The position numbers and the translations under genes were made by a program. From Pusillimonas sp. T7-7 (GTDB lineage: Bacteria > Pseudomonadota > Gammaproteobacteria > Burkholderiales > Burkholderiaceae_B), in NCBI RefSeq assembly GCF_000209655.1, contig NC_015459.1, positions 1 through 41,205 of the forward strand: DNA of 41,205 nt, in the 5' to 3' direction. This document shows positions 13,893-22,056 of this stretch, piece by piece (position 1 is the first letter of the stretch; each line of letters opens with the position of its first letter). Below the pieces are notes generated by a model. That model saw only the letters and a program-made list of their open reading frames with translations. It was not told the DNA's origin and did not search any database.

Positions 13893-13936
13893 TAAAATAG
13901 ACGAGCCCGCAAAGGACGGCAATCCTAAGCGGGCTC
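13893..13936 (+). promoter_or_regulatory. Promoter-like element and hairpin upstream of GIY-YIG gene
   Basis: A -10-like TAAAAT (13893-13898) leads into AATAGACGAGCC and a two-part hairpin: GAGCCCGC/GCGGGCTC (13903-13910 with 13929-13936) around AGGA/TCCT. The 12-base stretch AATAGACGAGCC and a following hairpin recur before the HNH gene at 26156-26899. The hairpin may block translation from long transcripts or act as a 5' stabiliser. Confidence 0.5.
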
Positions 13937-13970
13937 TGACCACATCATCATTCATTGGAGGAATGACAGC

Positions 13971-14639
13971 ATGGCTGATCAAATTTTAACAGCCCATCAA
14001 GAAAAGATTTGCGGCATATATTTGCTGGTTCATCGGGCTACTGGACGATCTTATGTAGGACAAAGTTCAGACATAAAAACAAGATGGAAGTCTCACAGAA
14101 CCAGGAAACACAGCACCCACATATCATTGGCCATTCAAAAATATGGGTGGGACGCATTCGACGCTCGTGTGCTTGAAATTTGCGCCAGAGAGCTCTTGAA
14201 CGAACGGGAATCCTTTTGGGTTGATGCTATCGACTGCATATCTCCAAAAGGCTTCAATCTCCGTACTGGCGGGCAACAAGCGTTTCTGATTAGCGAAGAA
14301 ACCAGACTAAAGCTATCCAAAGCGCTAAAAGGGATTCCAAAATCTAAAGATCATGCGGCGAATGTCGGGCTGGCGTTAAAAGGGAAAAAGCAGCGCCCCG
14401 AAGTCGTATCTGCTAGAGCGGAGAGGCAGCTCGGCCGAAAACGGCCGGAGGCTGCAATTAAGCAGCAGGCAGAGAAAATCAGAGGAATTCCGCGCCCAGC
14501 AGATGTTGTCGCTAAAATTTCAAGAGGGCTGACAGGGAAAAGGCTGTCGGACGAAACAATCAAAAGAAGGACAACATCAAGATATATGAATAAAAAAGAT
14601 ATTCCCGGGCAGATGAATTTATTTAATAGCGCATGCTGA
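13971..14639 (+). CDS. GIY-YIG homing endonuclease
   Basis: 222 residues. The N-terminal GIY-YIG nuclease (about 14-100) shows CGIYLLVHRATGRSYVGQSSDIKTRWKSH with GIY 15-17, YVG 28-30 and the catalytic arginine at 39. The remainder contains NUMOD3-type DNA-binding repeats (SEETRLKLSKALKGIPKSKDHAANVGLALKGKK and similar). It should make a site-specific break to copy itself into related phages. It is transcribed opposite to the late operon that surrounds it and separates a holin N-terminal fragment from the complete holin. GGAGGA precedes the start. Confidence 0.88.
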   Translation: MADQILTAHQEKICGIYLLVHRATGRSYVGQSSDIKTRWKSHRTRKHSTHISLAIQKYGWDAFDARVLEICARELLNERESFWVDAIDCISPKGFNLRTGGQQAFLISEETRLKLSKALKGIPKSKDHAANVGLALKGKKQRPEVVSARAERQLGRKRPEAAIKQQAEKIRGIPRPADVVAKISRGLTGKRLSDETIKRRTTSRYMNKKDIPGQMNLFNSAC

Positions 14640-14679
14640 ACATACGCCAGCATTTCTTCCATTCGTTGATGAGTTTCAT
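14623..14679 (-). pseudogene. Holin N-terminal fragment
   Basis: 18 codons with ribosome binding site AGGAAC read MKLINEWKKCWRMFSMRY, then stop. The intact holin begins MQLIHNWKKAFRMFS, so ten of the first fifteen residues match. The fragment lies eight bases after the preceding late gene, where a holin start would be expected, and runs into the 3' end of the GIY-YIG gene. It is probably the original holin start left after endonuclease insertion, the functional 5' end having been supplied from another phage. Confidence 0.7.
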
Positions 14680-14687
14680 GACTGTTC

Positions 14688-15140
14688 CTATTTCTTACCA
14701 GTGGCTGTCGGTGGTGATTGCATGGCCTTTTCGTAGGCGGGTGAATTGACGATAAATTCCAACGTTTGCACTCGTTGCTTTGTGTCGTCCTGAAATGCAT
14801 CCATGGACTTGGTGAAGCCGTTCCAGTACCCCCACGCGGCCAGAGCTACAGTGAGAATGATGGCCGGCTGCGCCACCATGAACTTATGCCAACGCTCCAG
14901 TATCAACACGCGCTTATCGAGCTGGTGATGGGCAACCGAGCGAACCTCGGCCACCGTATGTAGCTGGCGCAGGCTGTCAGCAAGGTGCTCCATTTCCTGC
15001 TTCAGGAGCGGCACTTCGACCATGGCCGATTCCAGACGCTTTTGGCTGCCCCTGATTTCCTTGACGTCCTCGGACAGGTTGACCAAACGCTCTATGGCGA
15101 CGGCCAATTGAGCGGCGGTAGGCGGATCGTTTAATTGCAT
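14688..15140 (-). CDS. Coiled-coil membrane protein of the lysis region
   Basis: 150 residues. Residues 1-80 form heptad-rich helices (AVAIERLVNLSEDVKEIRGSQKRLESAMVEVPLLKQEMEHLADSLRQ), then a basic turn and one membrane segment (VAQPAIILTVALAAWGYWNG, about 89-108), and a C-terminal tail. It is the first gene after the tandem terminators and immediately precedes the holin position. It might be an accessory holin or an antiholin, but no family is recognised. Confidence 0.65.
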   Translation of the reverse strand: MQLNDPPTAAQLAVAIERLVNLSEDVKEIRGSQKRLESAMVEVPLLKQEMEHLADSLRQLHTVAEVRSVAHHQLDKRVLILERWHKFMVAQPAIILTVALAAWGYWNGFTKSMDAFQDDTKQRVQTLEFIVNSPAYEKAMQSPPTATGKK

Positions 15141-15159
15141 CGGCGACTCGTAGGGACGT

Positions 15160-15208
15160 AAAAAAAGCCCTCTCGGGGCGCTGGTCGAAAATAAAGCCGC
15201 TAGGCGGC
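15160..15208 (-). terminator. Tandem terminators before the lysis cassette
   Basis: Reading the - strand, GCCGC/GCGGC (15196-15208) is followed by TTTATTTT, and then GCCC-CGAGA-GGGC (15167-15179) by seven T. They lie between the fibre chaperone and the lysis genes, so lysis expression would depend on antiterminated late transcription. Confidence 0.7.
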
Positions 15209-15660
15209 TATGCCTGGATACTGTCTGCCAGTATCAGCAGATCGTCGACCCGGGCCTCTGACAGCGGCACAAGAGGGGCCAGCTGAGCCAGCATTGGACT
15301 GTCACGCCTGATCTTTCCCCGAGCCAGCACCGTCTGAGCCGTGATCTTTTCAATGCCGTCCGGCATGGCCGCGATCAAATCCTGCACCCGGTCCCACACA
15401 GATTGACTTTGCTCGTCTTCGGGATCGACTGGCGTGGCGCGCATGGCGACTTCGGCTTGCCAGCCCTCGACTTCGACGGGGATTGCTGGCGACGACGGTT
15501 CGGCAGGCTCGGGCGGAACATACGGATCTGGCGTGTTGCCGTCATCAAGCCAGGCTAGATATGCAGCATAATCTCGATTGTCGGGGGCCGCAGGTATCCA
15601 GGCATTGTCATCTGTGCGTATAATTGCGTCACCGTTTTGTGTTAGCTGATACATGTTCAA
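15208..15660 (-). CDS. Tail fibre assembly-like protein
   Basis: 150 residues. N-terminal YQLTQNGDAIIRTDDNAWIPAAPDNRDYAAYLAWLDDGNTP is typical of small proteins encoded right after tail fibres in lambda-like and Bordetella-type phages, and a Pro-rich linker follows. The position directly after the fibre gene, overlapping it by four bases, supports a fibre chaperone or fibre-attached role. Family assignment is tentative; start may be the second Met (15654). Confidence 0.55.
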   Translation of the reverse strand: MNMYQLTQNGDAIIRTDDNAWIPAAPDNRDYAAYLAWLDDGNTPDPYVPPEPAEPSSPAIPVEVEGWQAEVAMRATPVDPEDEQSQSVWDRVQDLIAAMPDGIEKITAQTVLARGKIRRDSPMLAQLAPLVPLSEARVDDLLILADSIQA

Positions 15661-16700
15661 ATCTCCGCATCAATAAAGACACTGGTCTGCGGGCGGGCAA
15701 TCCACGAATACACAAAGGAATTACCAACAGCGCCTGCAATACTTGCATAATTGCCCTGGGTGGTCCACGCTACACCGGTTTGATTCGTTACAGGGCTGCT
15801 GACATCCCCGTTCAGATTCACGTTGGAACCATTGTCACCAACAACAAATAGGCTCAGCGCTATAGTAGCTGGTGTAATCGTTGGCGATGCCGTGCGCTTG
15901 TCGGTGTAGCTAAGCATGCCGGTGCGCGTGTCCCCATTGGCCGAGTACGTCCACCCGTAGATCGTTTGCATACTGACCCGTTCAAAATATCGTTTGCACA
16001 GGGCACTAGTTAGGTGTACTGGCAGCGTCTCAAAAGGCGTAGCTATCACACCTTGCTCAAGCTGCACGTTTTTCAGCGTTCCGTTGGTAAATTGGACAGG
16101 CGTATCGGCAAAACCTGCGAGTGTTTTGGTCACGCCTGACGATGCAAAAGCGCCTGAGTCACCTATACGTCCTTGTGCTGTGCCCTCCCAACTCAAAACA
16201 TATTCGCCAGGCGGCACATCGTAGCTTTCCACCACCTGGGTGAGCGTTTGGCCCGAGGGTATCGTTACGGTGCGATCCTGCGCCGAAGCGGAATACGTAA
16301 TGCCTGCCGTGGTGGAAACTTTCCAACGGTCAAGCGTGTATTGCCCTGCTGTTGTTGCCGTCCCTGATACGTAGGCACGCTCGTTTACCCGGAATGCACC
16401 GTTGATTATTTTGTTGCGCAGCCCGGCAAGTTGTCCGCCGTTCAGGGATAGGACGTTTTGGTTCGTCGGGGTATCGAACAGGCCGCGCTCTACTATCCAC
16501 TCGGTATTCGCCTCATTGCGCCTTTTCAGCAGCATGTTGCCGGTGTCGGCCCATGTCATGAAGGGGCCAGCCAGCGCAGCCGGGTCATCCGGCCCCGCAA
16601 AGTCCGTCCCTAACGCCTGCAGCGCCTTATTCAGATCCTGCACCAGCTTTAACCCCGGTAGCGGCGGCGTTTCCGTGATTTGAATTGCCTCTTGCGTCAT
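15657..16700 (-). CDS. Tail fibre or receptor-binding protein
   Basis: 347 residues, beta-rich. The N-terminal part (LPGLKLVQDLNKALQAL...GPFMTWADTGNMLLKRRN) looks like a phage attachment segment. The centre RNKIINGAFRVNERAYVSGTATTAGQYTLDRW and the end PFETLPVHLTSALCKRYFERVS are the signature of carbohydrate-binding-like fibre domains shared by many siphoviruses and Mu-like phages. It lies immediately after the J protein gene, so it is likely a side or central fibre determining host range. Start at 16700, 13 bases after a hairpin T-run. Confidence 0.8.
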   Translation of the reverse strand: MTQEAIQITETPPLPGLKLVQDLNKALQALGTDFAGPDDPAALAGPFMTWADTGNMLLKRRNEANTEWIVERGLFDTPTNQNVLSLNGGQLAGLRNKIINGAFRVNERAYVSGTATTAGQYTLDRWKVSTTAGITYSASAQDRTVTIPSGQTLTQVVESYDVPPGEYVLSWEGTAQGRIGDSGAFASSGVTKTLAGFADTPVQFTNGTLKNVQLEQGVIATPFETLPVHLTSALCKRYFERVSMQTIYGWTYSANGDTRTGMLSYTDKRTASPTITPATIALSLFVVGDNGSNVNLNGDVSSPVTNQTGVAWTTQGNYASIAGAVGNSFVYSWIARPQTSVFIDAEI

Positions 16701-16712
16701 AGCATTCGCCCA

Positions 16713-16734
16713 TAAAAAAACCGCCCGAAGGCGG
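16713..16734 (-). terminator. Terminator-like hairpin before the fibre gene
   Basis: On the - strand CCGCC-TTCG-GGCGG with a stable UUCG loop is followed by seven T, ending 12 bases before the fibre start codon. Confidence 0.7.
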
Positions 16735-16753
16735 CGATTAGAGTGGATTTCAT

Positions 16754-19700
16754 TTAATACCCCTGGCTGATCCAGTTAATTTGTCGTTGCACGGCAGTCG
16801 AGCTGTTGTACATGCGTATGTCGAAGCCGGTCTCATCGGAATCCGTCAGAACATACCTGTCCCCATTCACGGCATCGAAGGTGGCAATCTGCACATTTGG
16901 CGTGGCGTGAAATTGCTTCGGATAGGTAATGCGAAGGCCAGCATCTGGAATCGTGATCTGCTCGTCCCGCTGGACCATGTCAGGCACATCAATCGTCCAT
17001 GTAAAGGCGGTCACGAACGGAACGATCATCGCGTCGTCAGTTTCCAGCACGAGACGCACATCGAAGTACCGGGCATTGATGAGGCCTGGTACGTAGTCAC
17101 GCCACTCGCTCCATATGCCATCGTCGCCGGCGTGGCGAATCTGCGGCTGTACTTTGTAGTGCTGACGATTCGATTCATTCAGGATGTCAGCTACTTCAAA
17201 TACATCAGGCAGCGCAAGTACGTTTTCGTGGAAGTTAAAGGCGAATTCGTCTATCTCAAAGTCAACACGAACCGGGGTCGGAAAGCCTATGTCTATGATG
17301 TTCGAATCATTCGTCTCATACGTTCCATACATTTCCGCCCCGCCATACCACAGCACATCATCCAGGCTTAATACATCTTCCGCCTCTAGAATGTCACCTG
17401 CGCCAGCAAGCGTAAGCTGCGAGTCATGGATAAACGCCCCACCACCCACTTCGCCGGTCCAGTCTGGATGCTCATCAGTGACAGCCAAGACATTACGAAC
17501 AAGCACAGCCCCCGATATCTGCAGGCTGTCTGGCGGGCCATAGATAACCGAGCCGCGATACGCGAACCGTGCGGCCACCCAATAAAGCCCGTTTTCAATC
17601 GCCAGCGCCTCAAGAGAAGGCACGATGGCCACCGTTTTCGAATTAACCCATGACGGCCCTACGCGCATTTCATATTCAGGATTGCGTATATCAACAACGC
17701 GATCCCACACTAGCGTCGTCAGCCCGTCCCGGAAAACGTTTGTCAGACCTGTCACGGCAGGCAGCGGTATGGTCAGGCCTTGCACTATGTATTGTTGTGA
17801 CCTTGGCGTACCTCGCCCGGACGTCGATACAGGGGTGACGGTCACATCAATGACATCGCCAGTCTGCGCCTGGGTCGTGATCTGGCGCTCCTGTGTGCGC
17901 GTGACGGGCTGAGCTACCCCGTTGACTGAAACAACAACGTCCACTGGCATTGCGACCGACAGCGCCCACCCAATCAGCACGCTGGTTATATCGGCCTGGA
18001 CGTTGATGATGGTTTCGTTAAAGCTGATGGAAAACACAACGCCAGCAAGCAAAGCGCCGTCACGCGGCGGCGTGTACTGGTACGGATTGTTTTCGCTGGC
18101 GTAATAGCCCGGATCGTCGTCAATAGCCTGGAACTTGACACCGTCTTCACTGGGCTGCACGCTTGTGATTTTGAAGCGTCGCCCCGGCGTGGCGAGCGGA
18201 TCGAAAAACCAAGCCCAATCAACGTTTGCGCAATCCTCGTAACCAGCATCTCCGGGCAGCGGGAAACCTGTCATGTCCGAAGTGATGGTGAGCGCATCCA
18301 CATCACCTACGCTGCTTGTCACTGACACCACCTTCATCTGGTTCTCAGGCCCGCGTATCATCATCGTGCCTGAACCATCCGAGGGAATGGCCTTGTCCAG
18401 CGTAATGACGTTGCCATCTCTGGCCAGCACGCGGCCCGAATATCCCCACACAGTCAAATCATGGCTTATCTGCACCACGTCACCACGGCCCGCTACCCAG
18501 CCCTCGATATCGGTTTCCCATGACACGCGGCGGCGGTGCCAGATTTGGGAGGCAGCAAGTAGGTTAGCCTCCCTACCCGCCATGCTCGGGTTGGTGCACC
18601 CATCGAAATCCAACTGAAGCGGATTGTTGGTAGTCGTGGCGCCAGGAACCCGTACCCGAACCTCATCCATCGACCAGTTGCGCGCCGGATTGGTGAAGTT
18701 CAAAACAATTTCGTCAGCCGTATCGTCGTTTATATAATCAACCTTGAACGACCCAGCCCTCATATTGAACGGGCCGAACATTGCCACCGCAGGAAGGTTG
18801 GCGGCATCCCACACAACACCCAGCTTCCCGGTCTGCCACGTAGGAGACGCGCGCCCGGCCCGTGCAATCATCTGCAGTACCTGAGCGGTGGACATTTTGC
18901 GATCCAGCACGTAATTGAAGGTCAGCCCCTTCTGATCGCACCACAGGCCCCAAGCCTTAATTGCATCCAGATCAAGCTGTGCATCTGTGAGGCCACCACC
19001 GAAAAGCCTGTCACCATTGACTTGGCTGTTCTGCCCAATGGCGAACCAACGAAACCACCACGCAGGATTGCTGGTGTGCGCCCATACCCAAGACGACCCA
19101 TTCCAGGCATGGCAGAACGCCTCAACGATGCAGTTGAACTCGTCGACCGCACCATTGAGCTGGCTCGTTGCCTTGATCCGCAACGCCAGGCGAAGCTGTC
19201 CACGATAATCGGCTATGTCAGGCTGATAGCATAGGATTTGACCGACAGCGGTTTCATTCGATTCTCGACTGCTCTTAATGTCGCCGTTGACCTTCCATAT
19301 CTGTACCTCGTACTGGCCTTTGGCGACCCCCCAAGTAACCGTTCTACGAGTAGGCTCTTGCCTTGCTCCGTATATGCGCACGCCCGGTGTGGCCGCCGAA
19401 ATAAGCGGGTCTGGCGCGTACCCAGCCCACGGCTGACCCAAGCTATGCGGGTGCGGCGCCCATCGCCATATGCCGAAAACAAGATTGCCTCGGCCATCTG
19501 AAATAATCTTTGTTTCGCCATCCGTATGCTCTGCCGAATTTGTTGAGCCATACTCTAGTTGCTCATCCCCGGATATGGGCCCAAAGATACTTTTTCGCAA
19601 TGACCAGTAGTGTGTCGCGTAAACAGCGCCGATTGCGCCAATTTCTGTCCACCCCCCGCCCGCAACATTGCGATACCGAATACGCACATCGACCGTTCTG

Positions 19701-20620
19701 CCGGAGATTGCCCCGTTATCCTCGATGCGAAACAGTTGAGAGGCAAGCTCTACGGAGATATAGGTCGTATCTATCGGAGACGTTCTGGCATTGATAACGC
19801 CCGAGGACAAAATAAAACCTTGCAATGTATCCACGTTGCCGGGAAACATCGAAAGATTTCCGTTCGCATCAGCCGCTTGGAGATTCACGCCCTGATAGCT
19901 ATTTATCGGTGTGTCACCAATTCGGAAATCACTGAAGTTGACCTGCCAATTCTGCAGGCCAAGGTGAAACACCTGATTCAGATACTGATCATCCCCGACA
20001 TACTCAGTCCAGTAGTTCGCGCCAAGATCAGGCACCACCTTATGCCGCCCAAATATCAGCGTCATCGGCTCCCAGGGCCGCATGCGATTGCGGCCACCTG
20101 AGAGTGCGTAGGTAGGGCTGGATTCGTACTTCTGGCCGGTGCCGAGCTGGGCGGCGGTCGGCATGGGGGGTGGCAGGAGCGCATTGATCAGCAACGTCCC
20201 ACCGATCATGACGCCGGCTGTGACAAGCGAGGCGCCAAGCGTGCCGGCGGCAAAGCCCAGAGCGGGAGCAACATAAGGCGCCGCGATCACGAGCGCGATC
20301 ATCGCCACGGTGCGCAGTATTTTCCCGCCACCACCGCCGCCAAGCACCCGCGCACGAATCACCACCTGATCGCCAGCACGCGGAATCAGGCGGCGCCATA
20401 GGGCGTCAGGCACGCGCACGCCGTTATGCCAGACGATTACAGGGCCAGCGGGCACAATTACGCCAGTGCGCTTGACGTAAGCGCCGAGAGTTTCGCGCTC
20501 AAGAAACGTTTCAACAACAGCAACACGGCCATCACCGACTAAGGCGTGCGGATGGACGACTAGCGACGGTTGCGCAGAAATCTGTCCCTGCTCTTTCGCT
20601 ATCGCTGGCTTCTGTGGCAT
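16754..20620 (-). CDS. Central tail tip protein, lambda J-like
   Basis: 1288 residues, the usual size for gpJ homologues that form the tail tip and contact the receptor. The N-terminal region (about 25-110) holds VVETFLERETLGAYVKRTGVIVPAGPVIVWHNGVRVP, a glycine run GGGGGGK, and hydrophobic segments that act as membrane-interacting helices (LRTVAMIALVIAAPYVAPALGFAAGTLGASLVTAGVMIGGTLLINALLPP). The TipJ body follows with WCDQKGLTFNYVLDRKMSTAQVLQMIARAGRA. Fibronectin-like and receptor-binding domains lie at the C-terminus. ATG 20620 is preferred to an upstream TTG inside the hairpin. Confidence 0.92.
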   Translation of the reverse strand: MPQKPAIAKEQGQISAQPSLVVHPHALVGDGRVAVVETFLERETLGAYVKRTGVIVPAGPVIVWHNGVRVPDALWRRLIPRAGDQVVIRARVLGGGGGGKILRTVAMIALVIAAPYVAPALGFAAGTLGASLVTAGVMIGGTLLINALLPPPMPTAAQLGTGQKYESSPTYALSGGRNRMRPWEPMTLIFGRHKVVPDLGANYWTEYVGDDQYLNQVFHLGLQNWQVNFSDFRIGDTPINSYQGVNLQAADANGNLSMFPGNVDTLQGFILSSGVINARTSPIDTTYISVELASQLFRIEDNGAISGRTVDVRIRYRNVAGGGWTEIGAIGAVYATHYWSLRKSIFGPISGDEQLEYGSTNSAEHTDGETKIISDGRGNLVFGIWRWAPHPHSLGQPWAGYAPDPLISAATPGVRIYGARQEPTRRTVTWGVAKGQYEVQIWKVNGDIKSSRESNETAVGQILCYQPDIADYRGQLRLALRIKATSQLNGAVDEFNCIVEAFCHAWNGSSWVWAHTSNPAWWFRWFAIGQNSQVNGDRLFGGGLTDAQLDLDAIKAWGLWCDQKGLTFNYVLDRKMSTAQVLQMIARAGRASPTWQTGKLGVVWDAANLPAVAMFGPFNMRAGSFKVDYINDDTADEIVLNFTNPARNWSMDEVRVRVPGATTTNNPLQLDFDGCTNPSMAGREANLLAASQIWHRRRVSWETDIEGWVAGRGDVVQISHDLTVWGYSGRVLARDGNVITLDKAIPSDGSGTMMIRGPENQMKVVSVTSSVGDVDALTITSDMTGFPLPGDAGYEDCANVDWAWFFDPLATPGRRFKITSVQPSEDGVKFQAIDDDPGYYASENNPYQYTPPRDGALLAGVVFSISFNETIINVQADITSVLIGWALSVAMPVDVVVSVNGVAQPVTRTQERQITTQAQTGDVIDVTVTPVSTSGRGTPRSQQYIVQGLTIPLPAVTGLTNVFRDGLTTLVWDRVVDIRNPEYEMRVGPSWVNSKTVAIVPSLEALAIENGLYWVAARFAYRGSVIYGPPDSLQISGAVLVRNVLAVTDEHPDWTGEVGGGAFIHDSQLTLAGAGDILEAEDVLSLDDVLWYGGAEMYGTYETNDSNIIDIGFPTPVRVDFEIDEFAFNFHENVLALPDVFEVADILNESNRQHYKVQPQIRHAGDDGIWSEWRDYVPGLINARYFDVRLVLETDDAMIVPFVTAFTWTIDVPDMVQRDEQITIPDAGLRITYPKQFHATPNVQIATFDAVNGDRYVLTDSDETGFDIRMYNSSTAVQRQINWISQGY

Positions 20621-20635
20621 GTATCGATTACCAAT

Positions 20636-20661
20636 AAAAAGGCCCCGCAAAATGCGAGGCC
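20636..20661 (-). terminator. Terminator-like hairpin before the J gene
   Basis: On the - strand GGCCTCGC-ATTTT-GCGGGGCC (8 bp, one G-U) then TTTTTATTGG, ending about 15 bases before the start at 20620. Confidence 0.65.
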
Positions 20662-20699
20662 CGAAGGTGTTTAGAGGCTTTACTTAATGGCGTGGAATT

Positions 20700-21122
20700 T
20701 CATACCCACTCGTAAAAATTTTCCACTTTCCAGTGGATGCGTGTTAAGTCACGCAGGCGCTCGCAAGTGACTGCGCCAAAACTTTGGTTCGCGTGCAGCA
20801 CAAACCATTCATTGGAAATCCAGCACATCACCCCTATATGGCAAAGCCTGCCGCGACCGATCAACAGCACCGGGCAGCCGTCAACTGGCTTATCAATCTT
20901 GCGAGCGTAAGAGTCGCGTAACTCCAAAATTTGCTTGGCCTGCTCTCGGTAGGTGCTGGCGTGGCCGGCAGGCAGCCCGATTGTTTTCCCAAACACTTCA
21001 CGAGCTACCCGTTCGGCCAAAGCCGCGCAATCGCCCGACCCTGGAATGTAGGGAAGCCCGACGTACTTCTCATGCCATCTTTGCATTGCTACGCTCGATC
21101 CGGCAGGGTTGAAAAATCGCAT
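20700..21122 (-). CDS. NlpC/P60-like tail tip peptidase
   Basis: 140 residues, related to the lambda gpK family cysteine peptidase that helps the tail tip locally open the cell wall. Visible catalytic layout: Cys32 in GSGDCAALAERV, His95 in RLCHIGVM and a polar third residue near HANQSFG. Its place just before J fits. The start may be 21122 or the internal ATG at 21086; no clear ribosome binding site decides. Confidence 0.8.
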   Translation of the reverse strand: MRFFNPAGSSVAMQRWHEKYVGLPYIPGSGDCAALAERVAREVFGKTIGLPAGHASTYREQAKQILELRDSYARKIDKPVDGCPVLLIGRGRLCHIGVMCWISNEWFVLHANQSFGAVTCERLRDLTRIHWKVENFYEWV

Positions 21123-21276
21123 CAGCCATAGACCACCCGTTCCTTAGCCTCGCTATTACACGGTTGTACCGCGCGGTTTGCGACGATCCCAAATATTCAG
21201 CCAAGGCAATCTGCGCCCCATTCACCGCAACACTCACGCGGGCCTTAAAATAATCCCGGCGAACTGATGGGGTCAT
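21070..21276 (-). CDS. Small overlapping tail-region protein
   Basis: 68 residues, basic. It starts 30 bases inside the upstream tail gene and ends inside the NlpC gene. KARVSVAVNGAQIALAEYLGSSQTARYNRVIARLRNGWSMADAIF has a helical, non-shadow composition, and without it there would be a 120-base gap in a tightly packed operon. No family recognised. Confidence 0.45.
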   Translation of the reverse strand: MTPSVRRDYFKARVSVAVNGAQIALAEYLGSSQTARYNRVIARLRNGWSMADAIFQPCRIERSNAKMA

Positions 21277-21712
21277 ACCGAACCGCCACAGCAGGCTGCA
21301 TCATCGAATTTTTATACCCAAGCTGACCATCAACCGTTTCGTTGTTGATCGACAGGCCTGACAGGTCCATCGTTGCATCCAGCTCCAATATGTCGGGCGT
21401 AGACGGCAGCACGGCCATGACACGCAGCTTCGCGCCCTTCCCGCCTCGGCTGAACTCTAGCCACTGCGTCAGCTCGCGCCCGATGTTATCCACCGATACA
21501 TGAGCGGTCGGAACTTGCTGATCTTCGTCGTCTGCCAGCGTGATCTGAAACGGGCAGGCTATGTACTCATTGCCCAGCACCGTGATGTTCTGCGTATCGT
21601 TCACCACGCGAATCGGGATGACCAGATCGACGTGCGTGATTTCCAGCAGCATGAGCATGGGCTCATCGGCAGAGGTGGCCAGTAGGTTGCGACGGCCTTT
21701 TGCTGTGGTCAT
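21245..21712 (-). CDS. DUF1833-like minor tail protein
   Basis: 155 residues. LLEITHVDLVIPIRVVNDTQNITVLGNEYIACPFQITLADDEDQQVPTAHVSVDN is the pattern of the DUF1833 family, which takes the place of lambda gpL in tail tips of many proteobacterial siphoviruses. ATG 21712 overlaps the stop of the preceding gene by four bases and fixes the start; a longer frame upstream is not supported. Probable tail-tip hub component. Confidence 0.75.
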   Translation of the reverse strand: MTTAKGRRNLLATSADEPMLMLLEITHVDLVIPIRVVNDTQNITVLGNEYIACPFQITLADDEDQQVPTAHVSVDNIGRELTQWLEFSRGGKGAKLRVMAVLPSTPDILELDATMDLSGLSINNETVDGQLGYKNSMMQPAVAVRYDPISSPGLF

Positions 21713-22056
21713 CCTAATGTCTCCAGTTGACAAGCCGCAAGCCAAATGCGCCCCGGCGAAGTCCACTTGTACTTGCCGCCCACGATGCGGGCCTGCTTGG
21801 TCGTGTTATCCAAGCAATCGTAATAGTCGAACCAGCCAGTGCCGCCATTGATGTCAGTTTTCACCCAGGCATCGAACGAGTTTTTGTCAGCCTTGCTGCG
21901 AACCATGATGTTGACGTCACGCGTAACGATGGCCAGCGTGCGCCGGGGTCGTTGCTTGGCAAGGCCGTCGTCCATGGACGAACGAAGCACGCCATAATCG
22001 GGCTCTTCGCCGTACCCAGGCAACAGGATACGGGCGTAGGATGGGAAAGTGGCCAT
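21709..22056 (-). CDS. Minor tail protein, gpM-like position
   Basis: 115 residues with FPSYARILLPGYGEEPDYGVLRSSMDDGLAKQRPRRTLAIVTRDVNIMVRSKADKNSFDAWV, resembling minor tail proteins that sit between tape measure and the L-like gene (lambda gpM position). The start codon shares a base with the tape measure stop. Likely joins the tube to the tip complex; the family name is not certain. Confidence 0.7.
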   Translation of the reverse strand: MATFPSYARILLPGYGEEPDYGVLRSSMDDGLAKQRPRRTLAIVTRDVNIMVRSKADKNSFDAWVKTDINGGTGWFDYYDCLDNTTKQARIVGGKYKWTSPGRIWLAACQLETLG

